Source: Qipengyuania_C sp046254955 (GTDB taxonomy: Bacteria > Pseudomonadota > Alphaproteobacteria > Sphingomonadales > Sphingomonadaceae). From it: DNA of 64,000 nt. The stretch spans positions 1,488,001-1,552,000 of the forward strand of contig NZ_JBJXRG010000001.1 of NCBI RefSeq assembly GCF_046254955.1, read 5' to 3'. Below, one piece after another: positions 50,302 to 59,323 of this stretch. Position 1 is the stretch's first letter, and the number at the start of each line of letters is the position of its first letter. The notes under the pieces are model-generated. The model worked only from the letters and a program-made list of their open reading frames with translations. It searched no databases and had not been told where the DNA came from. A program made the position numbers and the translations under genes.

Positions 50302-52815
50302 ATGAGCGATAGTGATAAACCTGCCCGTACCCGCAAACCGCTTGGACTGAAGCGGTCGGTGGATGCTGGCGAGGTCAAACAGACCTTCAGCCACGGACGC
50401 ACCAACAAGGTTGCGGTCGAGGTCAAGCGTCGCCGCAAGCTCGTCAAGCCCGGTGAAGCGCCTCCGCCCGAAGTTGCGCCCGAACCCACACCCGCGCCGG
50501 TTGCAAAAGAGGAACCGCCCAAGAAGGCTGCTCCAAAGAAGCCTGCTGCGGCCAAGGAAACCCCGCAGGAGCGGGTCGCCCGGCTGCAGCGCGAAGCCGA
50601 GGAAGAGCGCCTGCGCCTGACAGAAGAAGGCCGCAAGCGCGATGAGGAGCGGGCTCGCCAGCGTGAGGAAGAAGAAAAGCAGCGCGCCGAAGAGAATCGC
50701 AAAGCCGAACAGCAGGCCGAGAAGGAAGCTGTCGAGACAGCCGAGCAGGAAGCCGAAGATGCGACTGCTGCTGCCGAAGCTGCTGCGGACGCTTCGGTCC
50801 AGCCCGATCCGGACAAGCCCGCTCCGCGCAAGTTCACGCCGGTGGCCAAGCCCGAAATCAAGCGCCCCGAGAAGAAGCGCGAGGAAAAACCCAAGCGCGG
50901 CGGCGGAGGCGGCAAGGACAAGCGCCGTTCAGGCAAGCTCACTGTTACCAAGGCGCTCAACGAGGACGAGGGGCGCCGTGCGCGTTCGCTCGCCGCGCTC
51001 AAGCGCGCGCGAGAGAAAGAGCGCCGCCTGCAGGGCGGAGGCTCGGACAAGCCGCGCGAGAAGCAGGTCCGCGACGTGGTCGTGCCCGAAGCCATTACCG
51101 TGGGCGAACTCGCCAAGCGGATGGGCGAGAAGGGCGCTGACCTCGTGAAGGAACTCTTCAATCTCGATATGATGGTCACCGTCAACCAGACGATCGACCA
51201 GGATACCGCAGAGCTGCTGGTCGAGCAGTTCGGCCACAATATCCAGAAGGTCTCCGAGGCAGATGTCGATATCGATACGTCGGTCGATGAAGATCCGGAA
51301 GAAACCAAGCAGCCGCGACCGCCCGTGGTAACAATTATGGGCCATGTCGATCACGGCAAGACTTCGCTGCTCGATGCGCTGCGCGGGACCGATGTGGTGA
51401 AAGGCGAAGCCGGCGGGATTACCCAGCATATCGGCAGCTACCAGATCACTACGAAAGACAAGGCGAAGATAACCTTCCTCGATACGCCGGGCCACGCCGC
51501 GTTCACCGAAATGCGCCAGCGCGGCGCGAATGTGACCGATATCGTGGTGCTGGTCGTCGCGGCCGATGATGGAATCATGCCGCAGACGATTGAGGCGATC
51601 AATCACACCAAGGCTGCCGGTGTTCCCATGATCGTGGCGATCAACAAGATCGACAAGCCTGAAGCCGATGCCCAGAACATCCGCAACCGTCTGCTCGAGC
51701 ACGAAGTGATCGTGGAAGAGCTTTCGGGCGATGTGCAGGATGTCGAAGTTTCGGCCACCAAGAAGACCGGGCTCGACGAGCTGGTGGAGAAGATCAATCT
51801 CCAGGCCGAATTGCTCGAACTGAAAGCACGTCCTGACCGTGCAGCGGAAGCCACAGTGATCGAAGCGCAGCTCGACAAGGGCCGCGGCCCGGTCGCAACT
51901 GTGCTGGTGACACGCGGAACGCTCAAGCGCGGCGATACATTCGTGGTCGGTACCGAAAGCGGACGCGTGCGTGCGCTGATCGACGACAAGGGCAAGCAGG
52001 TTAAGGAAGCGGGGCCATCGGTTCCAGTCGAGGTCCTCGGCCTGGGCGGAGTTCCGGCGGCAGGCGACCAGTTGACTGTCGTCGAAAACGAGCAGCGCGC
52101 CCGCGAAGTGGCGCAGTACCGCCAAGAGAAGGCGACCGAGCAGCGTACCGCACTCGCCCCGACCAGCTTCGATACCATGTTTAACAATCTCGCGACCGAT
52201 GTCGTCGAGTGGCCGGTGGTGATCAAGGCAGATGTGCAGGGCAGTGTCGAAGCGATTGTCACCGCGCTCCACAATCTCTCGAATGACGATATCAAGGTTC
52301 GCGTGCTGCACGCAGGCGTTGGCGCGATCACCGAAAGCGACGTTACACTGGCGGCGGCTTCGAACGCGCCGATTGTCGGCTTCAATGTGCGCCCCAATCC
52401 CAAGGCGCGCGAGCTCGTCAAGCGTGACGGGGTGCGGATGATGTATCACGACGTGATCTACAATCTGACCGACGAGATTACCGCCGAAATGGTCGGCGAG
52501 CTCGGCCCGCTCAAGGTCGAGAACGTGGTCGGCCGTGCCGAGGTCAAGGAAGTCTTCAAGTCGGGCAAGAAGGACAAGGCCGCCGGTCTGCTGGTGGTCG
52601 ACGGGGCGATCCGCAAGGGTCTCCACGCGCGCCTTACGCGCGAGGACGTTATCGTTTCGGCGACTACTATTGCCTCGCTGCGGCGCTTCAAGGACGATGT
52701 CGACGAAGTGCGCTCTGGCCTCGAATGCGGCGTCGTGCTGGAAGATACAAACGATATCCAGCCGGGAGACCAGCTCGAAGTCTTCGAGATCGAGGAGCAA
52801 GAGCGGACGTTGTGA
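50302..52815 (+). CDS. infB: Translation initiation factor IF-2
   Basis: An 837-residue IF-2. A long charged, coiled N-terminal region (Lys/Glu/Pro rich, about residues 20-210) is followed by the IF2-N domain, the G domain with GHVDHGKTS (about residue 347), DTPGHAAF and NKIDKPEAD, and the C-terminal domains that bind fMet-tRNA. It delivers initiator tRNA to the 30S subunit. It begins 16 bases after ylxR, and its stop overlaps the next gene (TTGTGA). Confidence 0.97.
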   Translation: MSDSDKPARTRKPLGLKRSVDAGEVKQTFSHGRTNKVAVEVKRRRKLVKPGEAPPPEVAPEPTPAPVAKEEPPKKAAPKKPAAAKETPQERVARLQREAEEERLRLTEEGRKRDEERARQREEEEKQRAEENRKAEQQAEKEAVETAEQEAEDATAAAEAAADASVQPDPDKPAPRKFTPVAKPEIKRPEKKREEKPKRGGGGGKDKRRSGKLTVTKALNEDEGRRARSLAALKRAREKERRLQGGGSDKPREKQVRDVVVPEAITVGELAKRMGEKGADLVKELFNLDMMVTVNQTIDQDTAELLVEQFGHNIQKVSEADVDIDTSVDEDPEETKQPRPPVVTIMGHVDHGKTSLLDALRGTDVVKGEAGGITQHIGSYQITTKDKAKITFLDTPGHAAFTEMRQRGANVTDIVVLVVAADDGIMPQTIEAINHTKAAGVPMIVAINKIDKPEADAQNIRNRLLEHEVIVEELSGDVQDVEVSATKKTGLDELVEKINLQAELLELKARPDRAAEATVIEAQLDKGRGPVATVLVTRGTLKRGDTFVVGTESGRVRALIDDKGKQVKEAGPSVPVEVLGLGGVPAAGDQLTVVENEQRAREVAQYRQEKATEQRTALAPTSFDTMFNNLATDVVEWPVVIKADVQGSVEAIVTALHNLSNDDIKVRVLHAGVGAITESDVTLAAASNAPIVGFNVRPNPKARELVKRDGVRMMYHDVIYNLTDEITAEMVGELGPLKVENVVGRAEVKEVFKSGKKDKAAGLLVVDGAIRKGLHARLTREDVIVSATTIASLRRFKDDVDEVRSGLECGVVLEDTNDIQPGDQLEVFEIEEQERTL

Positions 52816-53252
52816 GCGACGCATTCTCTGCAGCGGGCGAAGAACACTCGCCGCATAGCGCGCTGCTGGGCTCCGAGGTTGTCGATTTCGACGCCGAGAC
52901 CGCGACCGCGACCATGCGGTTCACGGTCAGGCGCGAGATGTGCACGTGGCGCGGGGGCGTCCAAGGCGGCCTTGTCGCGGGCTATCTCGATGATGTGATG
53001 GGTTATGCCTATGTCATGTCGACCGAGTATGAACAGGCCCCGCTGAACCTCGATCTTGCCATGACGATGATCCGGCTTGTCCCCGAAGGCGCCACGATCA
53101 CCGGCAAGGGCAGGGTGGTGAAAGCCGGCCGCAAGGTCGTCTTCCTCGAAGGCGAGCTGTTCGACGAGGAGGGGAAGATCCTCGCCCGCGCAACCTCGAC
53201 CGCGCTCCCAACGCCTCGGCCATCGCCCGAGCAGACAGGGATGCCTGGCTAA
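52812..53252 (+). CDS. PaaI-like acyl-CoA thioesterase inserted between infB and rbfA
   Basis: A 146-residue hot-dog protein: RREMCTWRGGVQGGLVAGYLDDVMGYAYV is the PaaI/YigI-type active-site segment and LNLDLAMTMIRLVPEGATITGKGRVVKAGRKVVFLEGELFDEEGKILARATSTAL follows. It probably hydrolyses acyl- or aryl-CoA. The GTG at 52812 overlaps the infB stop by three bases and its own stop overlaps the rbfA ATG, so it is embedded in the translation operon although it has no evident translation role. Confidence 0.85.
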   Translation: MSDAFSAAGEEHSPHSALLGSEVVDFDAETATATMRFTVRREMCTWRGGVQGGLVAGYLDDVMGYAYVMSTEYEQAPLNLDLAMTMIRLVPEGATITGKGRVVKAGRKVVFLEGELFDEEGKILARATSTALPTPRPSPEQTGMPG

Positions 53253-53656
53253 TGGCCCGCCGCGATCCCTTTACCGCCGAACAGCAATCGGTTCGCGTCC
53301 TCAAGGTCGGTGAACGCGTGCGACACATCCTCAGCGAGCTACTCGCGCGGCAGGAAGTGCATGACGAAACGGTCAGCGCGGCGAATATCGCCGTCACCGA
53401 AGTGCGCATGTCGCCCGACCTCAGGAATGCAGTGGCCTATGTGAAGCCGCTGCTGGGCAAGCAGGAAGGCGAGATTGTCACCGCGCTGCGGCAGAATACG
53501 GCTTTCCTCCAGCGCGAGGTTGCCAAGCGGCTGGGACTGAAGTTCGCGCCCAAGCTCCAGTTCCGCCCCGACGAAAGCTATGACGAAGCCGACCGGATCG
53601 AGAAGTTGCTGAGCGATCCAAAAGTTGCGCGAGACCTTGATGACCCGCAGGACTAG
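53252..53656 (+). CDS. rbfA: Ribosome-binding factor A
   Basis: A 134-residue RbfA with a KH-like core: RVLKVGERVRHILSELLARQE, ITVTEVRMSPDLRNAVAYVKPL-type strand-helix, and LQREVAKRLGLKFAPKLQFRPDESYDEADRIEKLL. It binds 16S rRNA during late 30S maturation. Its start overlaps the upstream thioesterase stop and its stop (TAG) overlaps the convergent YceI gene. Confidence 0.95.
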   Translation: MARRDPFTAEQQSVRVLKVGERVRHILSELLARQEVHDETVSAANIAVTEVRMSPDLRNAVAYVKPLLGKQEGEIVTALRQNTAFLQREVAKRLGLKFAPKLQFRPDESYDEADRIEKLLSDPKVARDLDDPQD

Positions 53657-54219
53657 TTTGGCCGCATCGTCGCCTTTATGCGAATGTTGACCTTCGTTCC
53701 CACTATCAAGCGATAGGATCTCATGCCGTAGTCGCGGCGGTCGATGATCGTCTCCCCGGTGATCCTGATGGGCTGGTCCGGCTCTGCCGTGGTCGGCGGG
53801 ATACTGAAAGAGACATCGAGCACTGCAGGGTTGGTCACGCCGCGTGCGGTGAGGTTGCCTGCCACTGTGCCGCTCAATTCATCCTTCATCGTAATCGCAT
53901 CGCCCGAGAATCGCACTTGCGGGTACCGCTCGACCCAGAAGAACTTCTCGCCGCGCAGGCGCTGCAAGGTTACCTCGTCGGGCGCTTCCAGCCTGTTTGC
54001 ATCGATCACGACATCGATCTTCGACACGGTCCGGCTGTCCGGATCGAGTCTGACCGAACCCGACATGCCGGGAAACCGTGCCGTTTTGCTGGCGAGGCCG
54101 AGGAACGCCACCTTTGCAGTCACGTCGCTATTGACGGGATCTAGACGGTAATTGGTCGCGGTTGACGCCGCGAGCGCCGGCGTTGCCAGAAGCGTCAGCA
54201 CTATTGCAGTAGCGCGCAT
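53653..54219 (-). CDS. YceI-family periplasmic protein
   Basis: A 188-residue lipocalin-like YceI protein. Signal peptide MRATAIVLTLLATPALA (about 17 residues), then YRLDPVNSDVTAKVAFLGLASKTARFPGMSGSVRLDPD and the C-terminal IIDRRDYGMRSYRLIVGTKVNIRIKATM. These proteins bind isoprenoid-like ligands in the periplasm. The ATG at 54219 has AGGTGG upstream; a GTG six bases earlier falls in that site. Confidence 0.9.
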   Translation of the reverse strand: MRATAIVLTLLATPALAASTATNYRLDPVNSDVTAKVAFLGLASKTARFPGMSGSVRLDPDSRTVSKIDVVIDANRLEAPDEVTLQRLRGEKFFWVERYPQVRFSGDAITMKDELSGTVAGNLTARGVTNPAVLDVSFSIPPTTAEPDQPIRITGETIIDRRDYGMRSYRLIVGTKVNIRIKATMRPN

Positions 54220-54316
54220 GGCCACCTTCCTATCCGCCCCCGGCTAGACTCCCTGTATTCGTATTCGTCCTCGATTGGCGCGAGGTTACGCAGAGTTGCT
54301 CGGCAAACTCGTCCCA

Positions 54317-55936
54317 CTACCCTCCAGTGCCGGGCAGCACATAGCTGACCGGTGCATCCGGACCGAGCGGCAAGCCGATATAGAACCAAGCCACGATCAG
54401 CAGCACGCCCGAAAGCAGCAACCAGACCGCATAGGGCAGCATCATCGCGGTGAGGCTACCAAGACCGAAGTCCTTCTGCCAGCGCTGCGCAAAGACGAGT
54501 ATCAGCGGGAAGTAGACCATCAGCGGGGTGATGATGTTGGTCGCACTGTCGCCCACACGGTAGGCCGCTGTTGCGCCTTCGGGGCTGATCCCTAACAGCA
54601 TCAGCATCGGCACGAGAATCGGCGCCAGCAGCGCCCATTTCGCACTGGCCGAGCCGACGAAGAGATTAAGCAAACCTGCAAAGAGGACCATCAGGCCGAG
54701 TACGATCGGTAGCGGCAACCCGGTCGACTGGATGCCCGCTGCGCCGTGCACCGCGGTGATGAGGCCGAGATTCGACCAGCCGAACATCGCCACGAAGTGC
54801 GCGGCGGCGAAGGCCAGCACCAAGTAATAGCCCATGTCCTTCATCGATTCGGTCATCATGTCGACGAGATCGCGGTGGTTCTTGATCTTGCCCGTCGCAC
54901 GGCCATAGGCCCAGCCGGTCAACAAGAAGAGCAGGAAGAAGCCGGCAACGAGCGAGGTATAGAGCGGGCGTAACTCGGTGTGGATCGAGCAATCTGCTGC
55001 GGCGATGCCGTCGCAGGCTGCTTCATCGACAAGCGGGGTGCCCGGCGCGAATACCATCGCCAGCCACAGGGCAACGACAAATAGCGCCGCAAGGCCCGCT
55101 GCGCGCAGCCCCTTGCTGGCAAGTTCGCCATCTTCGGCGCTCGGATCGGGGCTCAGGCCGTCGGCGTCCGCGCCTGCAGACGCACCGCCGCTCCATGCGC
55201 CCAGGCGCGGTTCGATGACCCGATCGGTGACCCACCAGATAATCGGCAGGTAGATCACCGTCATCGCGGAGATGAAGTACCAGTTGCCCGCGATATTGGC
55301 GCTCCATGTCGGATCGAGCGCGCTTGCGCCGACTGCTTCCTCAGTAATCCCGAAGAGCAGCGCATCGAGCTGGCCAGGTGAGATATTGGCGGAAAAGCCG
55401 CCCGAGACCCCGGCAAAGGCAGCTGCAATACCGGCCAGCGGGTGACGGCCTGCAGCGGCGAACAGGATGCCGGCGAGCGGGATGAGGACCACGTAACCGG
55501 CATCGGCGGCGTGGTTGCCGAGCATGGCGACCAGCGCCACGACCGGGGTCAGCAGCGAAGTCGGCGCGCTCTTGACTGCCTTGGCCATCCCTGCGGCAAA
55601 GAAGCCAGAGCGTTCGGCAACGCCTGCGCCCAGCATCACCACCAGCACGTAACCCAGCGGGTGGAAGTGCGTGAAAGTCTTGGGCATTTCGGTCCACAGC
55701 AGCCGAATATTGTCCGGTGCCAGCAGGCTTACAGCCTCGATACGGAGCGATTGTCCGGTGGCTTCATCAATCTGGGTTGGATGGAAAGCGCCAACCCCGG
55801 CGACTGCACAAATGACCGAAATGACGACCAGCGCGATGATAAGGTAAAAGAAGATGAAAACCGGATCGGGCAGCCTGTTGCCAGTCCGCTCAACCCAGCC
55901 AAGAATACCCGTCTGTGCTGCTGCCGCTTCCGCCAT
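54317..55936 (-). CDS. AbgT-family transporter
   Basis: A 539-residue membrane protein with about ten helices and family motifs DPVFIFFYLIIALVVISVICAVAG, MLGNHAADAGYVVLIPLAGILFAAAGRHPLAGIAAAFAGVSGGFSAN and GDSATNIITPLMVYFPLIL. AbgT proteins import p-aminobenzoyl-glutamate or export sulfonamides. The ATG at 55936 has GAGAGG upstream; the frame extends further left but without a supported start. Substrate class is uncertain. Confidence 0.92.
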   Translation of the reverse strand: MAEAAAAQTGILGWVERTGNRLPDPVFIFFYLIIALVVISVICAVAGVGAFHPTQIDEATGQSLRIEAVSLLAPDNIRLLWTEMPKTFTHFHPLGYVLVVMLGAGVAERSGFFAAGMAKAVKSAPTSLLTPVVALVAMLGNHAADAGYVVLIPLAGILFAAAGRHPLAGIAAAFAGVSGGFSANISPGQLDALLFGITEEAVGASALDPTWSANIAGNWYFISAMTVIYLPIIWWVTDRVIEPRLGAWSGGASAGADADGLSPDPSAEDGELASKGLRAAGLAALFVVALWLAMVFAPGTPLVDEAACDGIAAADCSIHTELRPLYTSLVAGFFLLFLLTGWAYGRATGKIKNHRDLVDMMTESMKDMGYYLVLAFAAAHFVAMFGWSNLGLITAVHGAAGIQSTGLPLPIVLGLMVLFAGLLNLFVGSASAKWALLAPILVPMLMLLGISPEGATAAYRVGDSATNIITPLMVYFPLILVFAQRWQKDFGLGSLTAMMLPYAVWLLLSGVLLIVAWFYIGLPLGPDAPVSYVLPGTGG

Positions 55937-56060
55937 TGCAAACCCTCTCACAATTCCGATTTCGCGGGGAGCTAGCAAATGGGAAAGGGAATGTCTCGCC
56001 CTGTTGATGACTTGGCAGGCTAGACTCGCGCTGTTCACCGCGCGGCGCTAGCCATGCCGC

Positions 56061-56639
56061 ATGGCCAAGCTCTACTTCTACTACGCCAGTATGAACGCGG
56101 GAAAATCGACCACGCTGCTGCAGGCTGATTTCAATTATCGCGAACGCGGGATGCAGACCATGCTGTGGACTGCCGCGCTTGATGATCGGGGCGACGAAAA
56201 GGCCATTGAAAGCCGCATCGGGCTCGGCGCGGATGCGCACCGCTTTTCGCCGGACACCGATTTGTGGGGTGACGTCATGGCGTCGCACAAGGTCGAGCCT
56301 CTCCATTGCGTGCTGATCGACGAGGCGCAGTTCCTGACCAACGAACAAGTCTGGCAATGCGCGCGGATTGCGGACGAAGGGCGAATTCCCGTACTTTGCT
56401 ATGGCCTCAGGACCGATTTCCAAGGCGAGCTCTTCCCCGGATCGGCCGCGCTGCTGGGAATCGCCGACGCCTTGGTCGAGCTCAAGGCAATCTGCCACTG
56501 CGGTAGCAAGTCGACCATGAACCTGCGTGTCGATGCCAGCGGCGCGGCAGTGAAACAGGGCGCACAGACCGAAATCGGCGGGAATGACCGCTACGTTGCG
56601 CTGTGCCGCAAGCATTTCAGCGAGGCGCTGGGTGGATAA
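56061..56639 (+). CDS. tdk: Thymidine kinase
   Basis: A 192-residue type II thymidine kinase. P-loop SMNAGKST, the Walker B region CVLIDEAQFL, the lasso and zinc-binding Cys pairs (ICHCGSKS and ALCRKHF), and GLRTDFQGELFPGS for thymidine binding. It salvages thymidine to dTMP. The end overlaps the next gene, a GNAT acetyltransferase, by eight bases. Confidence 0.95.
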   Translation: MAKLYFYYASMNAGKSTTLLQADFNYRERGMQTMLWTAALDDRGDEKAIESRIGLGADAHRFSPDTDLWGDVMASHKVEPLHCVLIDEAQFLTNEQVWQCARIADEGRIPVLCYGLRTDFQGELFPGSAALLGIADALVELKAICHCGSKSTMNLRVDASGAAVKQGAQTEIGGNDRYVALCRKHFSEALGG

Positions 56640-57168
56640 TCTCGAACGCGAGCTCGAACTCGGGCCGGTGAGGCTGGAGCCACTGGAGGATCGCCATGCG
56701 GAGCCCCTGCGTGCAGCTTGTGCGCTGGATCGGGAAATCTGGGAGATCTATCCGGTCAATATGCTGGGCGACGGTTTCGACCAGGCGATGGCACGGTTCC
56801 ATGAGTTAACCAGTTGGGTGCGTTTCGCTGTGCTGGAGCAATCTTCCGGCGAAGTCGTCGGGATGACGAACTACATCAATCCCGATCCGTGGGGCGTCGT
56901 CGAGATCGGCGGTACCTACATCGCTCCCTCAGTGCGCGGCACAAACTTTAACCGCGCTATGAAGAAGCTGATGATCGAGAATGCCTTTGCCTGCGGCTAT
57001 CGGAGAATCGAATTCCGGGTCGATACGCGCAACACCCGTTCGATGGCGGCGGTGCTGAAGCTTGGTGCAATGCAGGAAGGCGTGTTGCGCAAGAACCGCA
57101 TTACCTGGACCGGTTATGTCCGGGACACCGCCGTTTTCGGCCTGCTGGAAGACGAATGGGCTGGTTGA
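56632..57168 (+). CDS. GNAT-family N-acetyltransferase (RimJ/RimL type)
   Basis: A 178-residue GNAT protein: LELGPVRLEPLEDRHAEPLRAA start, the acetyl-CoA loop region VEIGGTYIAPSVRGTNFNRAMKKLMIENAF and RVDTRNTRSMAAVLKLGAMQEGVLRKN typical of RimL-like ribosomal protein N-acetyltransferases or antibiotic acetyltransferases. The GTG at 56632 starts inside the tdk end. The substrate is not predictable. Confidence 0.88.
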   Translation: MDNLERELELGPVRLEPLEDRHAEPLRAACALDREIWEIYPVNMLGDGFDQAMARFHELTSWVRFAVLEQSSGEVVGMTNYINPDPWGVVEIGGTYIAPSVRGTNFNRAMKKLMIENAFACGYRRIEFRVDTRNTRSMAAVLKLGAMQEGVLRKNRITWTGYVRDTAVFGLLEDEWAG

Positions 57169-57196
57169 AGCGGGTCCGGCTCCCTATCTTCCCTCA

Positions 57197-57880
57197 ATGA
57201 CAGACACCCTCACGCTCATCATCGTTCTCGTCCCGGCACTGATCATCGCGATCGTGTTTCACGAGGTCGCGCATGGTTGGGTGGCGCTGATGCTGGGTGA
57301 TCCGACTGCCAAGGAACAGAACCGGCTCAGCCTCAATCCGATCCGCCATGTCGATCCGGTTGGGACCTTGCTGGTGCCGGGCTTTCTCGCGGTGGTGGGC
57401 GGACCGATTTTCGGCTGGGCCAAGCCGGTTCCTGTGTTGAAACACCGCCTCGACAATCCCCGCTTTGGCATGATGGCAGTCGCAGCCGCAGGGCCGGGGA
57501 CGAACTTCATCCTGGCTGCCATCGGCGCGATCCTGCTGGGCTTGTTCGCGACGCAGCTGACGCCCGAAGCTGGGCAGGACCCGGGCCTCCTGGCGCAGGG
57601 CCTGTTTTACTTCATCCTGATCAATATCTTCCTCGCGATCTTCAACCTGCTGCCAATCCCGCCGTTCGACGGCTCGCACATCGTCGAGGGCGCACTGCCG
57701 CGCAAATACGTCCACATCTACGAGAAACTGCGGCCCTTCGGCATGATCCTGTTCCTTGGGTTGGTAGCCGTCACTTGGATTGCGCCCGAGTGGGGCGTGC
57801 TGGAAAACACCATCGGACCGCCGGTCAACTGGGCGCTTGAGAAATACCTTGGACTTGCCGCCGTTGTCTCAGGTGGCTGA
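57197..57880 (+). CDS. Site-2 protease (M50) family membrane protein
   Basis: A 227-residue polytopic protein with the HExxH zinc site in IVFHEVAHGWVAL and the downstream NLLPIPPFDGSH motif supplying the third ligand Asp. It lacks PDZ domains, as in the short SpoIVFB-like/YdgP-like members. It may cleave transmembrane segments within the membrane. Its stop overlaps the truB GTG start, so truB is translated from the same message. Confidence 0.9.
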   Translation: MTDTLTLIIVLVPALIIAIVFHEVAHGWVALMLGDPTAKEQNRLSLNPIRHVDPVGTLLVPGFLAVVGGPIFGWAKPVPVLKHRLDNPRFGMMAVAAAGPGTNFILAAIGAILLGLFATQLTPEAGQDPGLLAQGLFYFILINIFLAIFNLLPIPPFDGSHIVEGALPRKYVHIYEKLRPFGMILFLGLVAVTWIAPEWGVLENTIGPPVNWALEKYLGLAAVVSGG

Positions 57881-58868
57881 CTCTGTCCCTCCGTCGGGCT
57901 GGCTGATCCTCGACAAGCCGCGCGGTCTCGGCTCGACGCAGGCGGTCGGCGCTGTGAAGCGCGTGCTTCGCACCGGCGGTCATCCCAAAACCAAGGTCGG
58001 CCATGGCGGCACGCTCGATCCGCTGGCTGAGGGCGTCCTGCCGATTGCGTTGGGCGAGGCGACTAAGCTCGCCGGACGGATGCTCGATGCCAGCAAGATC
58101 TACGAATTCACCATCCAGTTCGGCGAGGAAACCGACACGCTCGACACCGAAGGCGAAGTTATTGCACGCTCGGATCGTCGGCCGCCCATGGCGGCCATCG
58201 CCGCGGTGCTGGAACATTTTACCGGCGAGATCGAGCAAGTTCCGCCAGCTTATTCGGCAGTGAAGATAGACGGTAAGCGCGCGTATGACCGGGCGAGGGC
58301 AGGCGAAGCGGTGGAAACCAAACCGCGGCACGTGACGATCCATTCGCTCCGCTTCAGCGGCGAGAGACTGGACGATCAGCTGGACTCGGCCTTCGCCGCC
58401 ACTTCCGGCCGTCCGGACCCTTACGATCCTGGCGCGCCGCTCGAATTGTCCGATACCGTCACCCTCACCGCGCATGTCTCGAAAGGCACCTATATCCGCT
58501 CTCTGGCACGGGATATCGCACGAGCGCTTGGAACCCTGGGACATGTGACCTATCTCAGGCGGACCAAGGCAGGCCCGTTCCTCGAAAATCAGGCGATTTC
58601 GCTGGACAAACTTGAGCAAATCGCTAGAGGCGCGCCACTTGAAGACCTCCTCCTGCCGCTCGAGGCGGGGCTGGACGACATCCCGGCTCTTATTCTCGAT
58701 TCTGACAGCGCGCAGGCGGTCCGCCAGGGCCGGGTCTTGTCAGAACTGCCCCAAACCGACGGGCTCTATTTCGCGAAGCTGGGCAATGTCCCGGTAGCGC
58801 TGATGGAACTCAATGGTGGGACGGCCAAGGTCGTCAGGGGATTTAACTTACCCGATGTCGCAGAGTAA
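57873..58868 (+). CDS. truB: tRNA pseudouridine(55) synthase
   Basis: A protein of about 331 residues with the TruB core GWLILDKPRGLGSTQAV, catalytic Asp49 in GHGGTLDPLAEGVL, YEFTIQFGEETDTLDTEG and the GTYIRSLARDIA motif; a C-terminal PUA-like region ends the protein. It modifies U55 of the T-loop. Starts at TTG 57855, TTG 57864 and GTG 57873 are possible; GTG 57873 is used as it overlaps the upstream stop most compactly. Confidence 0.93.
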   Translation: MADSVPPSGWLILDKPRGLGSTQAVGAVKRVLRTGGHPKTKVGHGGTLDPLAEGVLPIALGEATKLAGRMLDASKIYEFTIQFGEETDTLDTEGEVIARSDRRPPMAAIAAVLEHFTGEIEQVPPAYSAVKIDGKRAYDRARAGEAVETKPRHVTIHSLRFSGERLDDQLDSAFAATSGRPDPYDPGAPLELSDTVTLTAHVSKGTYIRSLARDIARALGTLGHVTYLRRTKAGPFLENQAISLDKLEQIARGAPLEDLLLPLEAGLDDIPALILDSDSAQAVRQGRVLSELPQTDGLYFAKLGNVPVALMELNGGTAKVVRGFNLPDVAE

Positions 58869-58880
58869 GAGAGAACAAAC

Positions 58881-59150
58881 ATGTCGGTATCTGCCGAAGC
58901 AAAAAAGAAGATTATCAAGGACAACGCCCGCGACAAGAACGACACGGGCAGCCCGGAAGTCCAGGTAGCGATCCTCACCGAGCGTATTCGCAACCTCACC
59001 GAGCATTTCAAAGGCCACCACAAGGACAACCACTCACGCCGTGGTCTCCTGCAGATGGTCAACAAGCGTCGTAGCCTGCTCGCCTATCTCAAGAAGAAAG
59101 ACGTCGAGCGTTACAACGCCCTGATCCAGAAGCTGGGTCTTCGTAAATAA
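58881..59150 (+). CDS. rpsO: 30S ribosomal protein S15
   Basis: An 89-residue S15: TGSPEVQVAILTERIRNLTEHFKGHHKDNHSRRGLLQMVNKRRSLLAYLKKKDVERYNALIQKLGLRK, i.e. the rRNA-binding helices with the conserved HSRRGL. It lies between truB and pnp, the usual order in proteobacteria. GAGAG precedes the ATG by ten bases. Confidence 0.98.
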   Translation: MSVSAEAKKKIIKDNARDKNDTGSPEVQVAILTERIRNLTEHFKGHHKDNHSRRGLLQMVNKRRSLLAYLKKKDVERYNALIQKLGLRK

Positions 59151-59159
59151 GAGTTTCGT

Positions 59160-59190
59160 GGAAGGCGGCTCCCAGTGAGTCGCCTTTCTC
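59160..59190 (+). terminator. Partial terminator between rpsO and pnp
   Basis: AAGGCGGCT (59162-59170) pairs with AGTCGCCTT (59178-59186), with one G-U pair, over a CCCAGTG loop, followed by TTTCTC. The T-run is short, so this may attenuate rather than stop transcription before the pnp leader. Confidence 0.6.
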
Positions 59191-59199
59191 GCATATGGG

Positions 59200-59323
59200 G
59201 TATGGCGGCATCCGGCCGCCAGCCTTGGGGCAGACAAACGCCCCGCACCGGACCGGGACGGATTACCCGGAAATAGTAGGCCCCGCACCGCAATAAGGCC
59301 GTGCGGGTCATCAAGGAAAATAC
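59200..59323 (+). promoter_or_regulatory. Structured leader of pnp with four potential hairpins
   Basis: Upstream of pnp lie GGCGGC/GCCGCC (59204-59209 and 59215-59220), GGGGC/GCCCC (59227-59231 and 59240-59244), CCGGG/CCCGG (59253-59257 and 59266-59270) and CCCGCAC/GTGCGGG (59282-59288 and 59301-59307). In E. coli the pnp leader is cut by RNase III and lets PNPase repress its own translation; the same kind of autocontrol is inferred here. Confidence 0.6.
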
